A stretch of DNA of 16,228 nt. It comes from Pseudomonadota bacterium (GTDB taxonomy: Bacteria; Myxococcota; Myxococcia; Myxococcales; Myxococcaceae). This document shows positions 14,036 through 16,228 of the stretch, one piece after another. A program made the translations under genes and the position numbers. Location: contig JAFADT010000476.1 of the NCBI GenBank assembly GCA_023424585.1, positions 1-16,228 of the forward strand, written 5' to 3'. The first letter of the stretch is position 1. The number at the start of each line of letters is the position of its first letter. The notes below the pieces were generated by a model. That model saw only the letters and a list, made by a program, of their open reading frames with translations. It made no database searches and was not told where the DNA came from.

Positions 14036-14707
14036 ATGACGACTTCCCCTTCCTTCCAGCCGACCCCGTCGATTCCCTTCGAGCTGCGCCAGTCCCCCAT
14101 CCAGGGCACGGGCGCCTTCGCCACCCGCCGCATCCGCAAGGGCGCGCGCATCATCGAGTACATCGGTGAGCGCATCACCCAGGCGGAGGCGGACAACCGC
14201 TACGACGACGAGTCGATGGAGCGCCACCACACGTTCCTCTTCAACCTGGACGACGACACCGTGCTGGACGCGGGCACCCTCCACAACGAGTCCCGCTACA
14301 TCAACCACTCGTGCGAGCCCAACTGCCAGTCGCTCATCGACAAGGGCCACATCCACATCTACGCGCTGCGCACCATCGAACCGGGGGAGGAGCTGACGTA
14401 CGACTACGCGTACGAGCGCACCCCGGAGATGGACGCGGACGCCGAGGCGCTCTACGTCTGCCGCTGCGGCACGCCCTCCTGCCGGGGCACCATCCTCGCC
14501 CCGGAGAAGCAGGCCCCCGCGCGGAGCAAGAAGGCCGCGTCGAAGTCCAAGTCGGCCTCCAAGAAGAAGGCCGCGTCGAAGTCCAAGTCGACCTCCAAGG
14601 CGAAGTCCGCCAAGAAGTCGAAGGCCGCGCCGCCCGCCGCCGCGAAGAAGAAGCGGGGCACCCGGCGCACGAAGTCCCCGGGCCGCGGCCGCCGCGCCGC
14701 GAGCTGA
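14036..14707 (+). CDS. SET-domain lysine methyltransferase-like protein with H1-like basic tail
   Basis: The 223-residue protein has an almost complete SET fold, which moves a methyl group from S-adenosylmethionine to lysine. Visible are the N-terminal SET block around GTGAFATRRIRKGARIIEYIG (24-44), YINHSCEPNC (88-97), and GEELTYDYAYE (117-127) with the catalytic tyrosine region. A post-SET cysteine cluster CRCGTPSC (142-149) follows. From about 155 to the end is a lysine-, alanine- and serine-rich tail, interrupted by proline, like histone H1 or bacterial histone-like tails, suggesting DNA or nucleoid binding or that the tail is itself a methylation substrate. The ATG at 14036 gives a protein starting just before the SET fold; no good ribosome-binding site is visible. 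Bacterial SET proteins are known (for example in Chlamydia). The target here is unknown. Confidence 0.92.
   Translation: MTTSPSFQPTPSIPFELRQSPIQGTGAFATRRIRKGARIIEYIGERITQAEADNRYDDESMERHHTFLFNLDDDTVLDAGTLHNESRYINHSCEPNCQSLIDKGHIHIYALRTIEPGEELTYDYAYERTPEMDADAEALYVCRCGTPSCRGTILAPEKQAPARSKKAASKSKSASKKKAASKSKSTSKAKSAKKSKAAPPAAAKKKRGTRRTKSPGRGRRAAS
14528..14599 (+). repeat. Tandem 36-bp repeat in the SET-protein tail
   Basis: Two copies, 14528-14563 and 14564-14599, agree at 35 of 36 bases (G at 14555 versus A at 14591). Each encodes KKAASKSKS(A/T)SK. The near-identity at DNA level points to a recent duplication that lengthened the basic tail, and copy number may vary between strains. Confidence 0.9.
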
Positions 14708-14760
14708 CGGCCCGCACGGAAGCGCGCGCACGGTCCGGGGCCCGGGATTAGACTGGAGGC

Positions 14761-15696
14761 GTGAAAGACGTCCTGCGCTTCCTGCTCACCGAGGCCCCTG
14801 ACTCTCCCTCGCTCGACTCCGTGGAGGCCTGGTGGCGCCGGCACCTCGCGCTGCTCCCTCGCTTCCCGGCGCCCGCCGACCTGGCGCTCGCCGCCGGGTT
14901 CCGGATGGACCGGATGGGGTTCGCGTTCGCCTCCGGCTATCAGGCGGCGCTGCGCTCCCTCTTCCCCCAGCTCCCGCCCGACCAGCGCGCCGCGCTCTGC
15001 GCCACGGAGACCGGGGGCGGACACCCGGGCGCCATGGAGACGAAGCTCACGGCGAAGGGCGCGGGCTGGACGCTCGACGGCTTGAAGACCTACGTCTCGC
15101 TGGGCACGCACGCGGAGGTGCTGCTGGTGGTGGCCTCCGAGGGCCGGGACGCCCAGGAGCGCAACCGCCTGCGCATGGTGCGGCTGGACGCGAAGGCGCC
15201 CGGGGTGACCGTGGAGCCGCTGCCTCCGCTGGGCTTCATCCCGGAGGTGCCGCACGCGGCGCTGCGGCTGGACGGCGTGGAGGTGACGGCGGAGGACGTG
15301 CTGCCCGGGGATGGCTACACCCGCTACCTCAAGCCGTTCCGCACGGTGGAGGACTGCCACGTCGACCTGGCGGTGCTGGGCTGGCTGGTGAAGGTGGCCC
15401 GCCGGTGCGGCTGGCCCGTGGCGCTGCGCGAGGAGCTGCTGGCCATCGCGGCGATGATGCACGCGCTGGCGCTGGAGGACCCCGGCGACCCGGCCGTGCA
15501 CGTGGCGCTGGGTGGCGCGCTCACGCAGCTGCACCGCGCCCTGGAGCGCTGCGAGGTGGCCTGGGAGGGCGTGGACGTGGAGATGCGCGAGCGCTGGCAG
15601 CGCGACCGGCGCCTCCTGGACATCGCCTCCAAGGCGCGCGCGAAGCGGCTGGACGTCGCGCGCCAGCGGCTGGCCGGCGGCGCGGGCGACGACTGA
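14761..15696 (+). CDS. Acyl-CoA dehydrogenase-like protein, C-terminally short
   Basis: The 311-residue protein resembles the flavoprotein acyl-CoA dehydrogenase family. The middle-domain block is clear: TETGGGHPGAMETKL (82-96), WTLDGLKTYVSLGTHAEVLLVVA (103-125) and PLPPLGFIPEVPHAALRLDGVEV, which match the FAD-contacting TExxxGS and dG-K-x-yIs motifs. Active enzymes are about 380-400 residues with a four-helix C-terminal domain holding the catalytic Glu; here that domain is short and I see no counterpart of the base, so activity is uncertain. The GTG start follows GGAGG with only one base between, too close to be ideal; the start may be a little downstream. No neighbour suggests a beta-oxidation operon. 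It converges on the unknown gene at 15775. Confidence 0.85.
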   Translation: MKDVLRFLLTEAPDSPSLDSVEAWWRRHLALLPRFPAPADLALAAGFRMDRMGFAFASGYQAALRSLFPQLPPDQRAALCATETGGGHPGAMETKLTAKGAGWTLDGLKTYVSLGTHAEVLLVVASEGRDAQERNRLRMVRLDAKAPGVTVEPLPPLGFIPEVPHAALRLDGVEVTAEDVLPGDGYTRYLKPFRTVEDCHVDLAVLGWLVKVARRCGWPVALREELLAIAAMMHALALEDPGDPAVHVALGGALTQLHRALERCEVAWEGVDVEMRERWQRDRRLLDIASKARAKRLDVARQRLAGGAGDD

Positions 15697-15712
15697 CGCC
15701 CGCAAGGCGAAG

Positions 15713-15727
15713 CCCGCGAGGGGCGGG
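15713..15727. terminator. Small GC hairpin between convergent genes
   Basis: CCCGC and GCGGG (15713-15717 and 15723-15727) form a 5-bp stem with a 5-base loop in the 78-base gap between the convergent acyl-CoA dehydrogenase-like gene and the unknown minus-strand gene. Its position fits a shared terminator, but the stem is short and there is no T-tract. Confidence 0.25.
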
Positions 15728-15774
15728 GCCGTGAAGCCTCCTCCACCGCGCGGGCCCGGAGACCGCGAGGGCCT

Positions 15775-16228
15775 TCAGTACCGTCCGCCGCCCAGCGCGG
15801 AGACGATGGCGGACAGGACGCGGTTCTCCACGCCCCAGACGGCCTTGTTCACGCCCTTCACGCCCGCGCCGCGCATGTAGTCCGTGAAGTCGTGCAGGGC
15901 GGTGGAGCGCTGCATGCGCTCGGAGCTGGCGGCGTAGAGCAGCGGCGTGTTCGGCGCGCCCGTGAGGCCCAGGTCCGGACAGGCCTCGGACAGCGCCGCG
16001 CGGTCGATGCCCGTCACCGCGGACATCATGGCCACGGTGAAGTGGTGCACGGGCAGCTCGCGCGCGTTGGGCACGCGCTCCAGCACCTTCGCGCGCGTCG
16101 CCGGGTCGGTGGCCAGCTGGGGCAGCGTCACCCGCGACATCTCGAGGATCTGCTCGTTGGTGATGTGCTTGTTGTCCAGGATGGCCCGGTCGAACAGGCT
16201 CTGCGGCGTGTCACCCTTGATGGTGATG
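15775..16228 (-). CDS. Unknown protein, 5' end outside window
   Basis: Only the last 151 codons are here; the frame stays open past 16228, so the ATG at 16138-16140 is probably internal. I do not recognise the family. The visible part is mixed helical, with ITNEQILEMSRV, a MSAVTGIDRAALSEACPDLGL stretch, and a glycine-ended C-terminus (VSALGGGRY). There is no membrane segment and no catalytic signature. Codon use matches the neighbours, so it is very likely coding. It converges on the acyl-CoA dehydrogenase-like gene. Confidence 0.8.
   Translation of the reverse strand, partial: ITIKGDTPQSLFDRAILDNKHITNEQILEMSRVTLPQLATDPATRAKVLERVPNARELPVHHFTVAMMSAVTGIDRAALSEACPDLGLTGAPNTPLLYAASSERMQRSTALHDFTDYMRGAGVKGVNKAVWGVENRVLSAIVSALGGGRY

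Noticed and set aside
13936..14196. Longer start for the DUF423 protein
   Set aside because: It would run antisense into the SET gene, lacks family similarity, and the ATG at 13935 has a proper ribosome-binding site.
14452..15705. 417-residue minus-strand frame
   Set aside because: Antisense shadow of the SET and acyl-CoA dehydrogenase-like genes, with low-complexity H/R/Q/A-rich sequence.

Overview
The window is very GC-rich (strong G/C bias at third codon positions) and has the look of a myxobacterial chromosome, close to Myxococcus or Corallococcus. This rests on codon use, on the modular lipopeptide NRPS, and on lineage-typical small genes; it is inference, since no rRNA or other taxonomic marker is present. 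I see no tRNA, rRNA, CRISPR array, insertion sequence or phage gene.

Region A (1-12.0 kb) is the edge of a natural-product gene cluster arranged around a divergent AT-rich promoter region at about 8.34-8.48 kb. Leftward are a circularly permuted ATP-grasp-like ligase (6866-8335), a stand-alone luciferase-like flavin oxidoreductase (5646-6698), and the first 1833 codons of a megasynthase (start 5499, running off the left edge). The megasynthase reads fatty-acyl-AMP ligase, acyl carrier protein, condensation domain, then an adenylation domain split by an inserted luciferase-like monooxygenase of the MupA/Atu3671 type. Rightward are a sigma-like glutathione S-transferase (8478-9161), a nucleotidyltransferase-fold protein (9183-10235) and a cyclic-peptide/siderophore-type ABC exporter (10332-11969). 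A coherent reading is a lipopeptide pathway: the FAAL activates a free fatty acid and loads it onto the ACP, the C domain joins it to the first amino acid, the embedded monooxygenase probably oxidises that residue on the line, free-standing enzymes tailor it, and the ABC protein exports the product.

Region B (12.0-16.2 kb) looks like ordinary chromosome: a poly(A) polymerase/CCA-transferase family protein, a small coiled-coil protein, a DUF423 membrane protein on the minus strand, a divergent SET-domain lysine methyltransferase-like protein with a lysine-rich histone-H1-like tail, a short acyl-CoA dehydrogenase-like protein lacking much of the C-terminal domain, and a 5'-truncated unknown gene entering from the right edge.

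Several intergenic gaps of the cluster carry strong inverted repeats (5521-5550, 5617-5636, 6732-6756, 6807-6829, 6843-6870, 10286-10317), suggesting transcript processing, termination or leader-mediated control between the biosynthetic genes. No gap without a gene exceeds about 170 bases.
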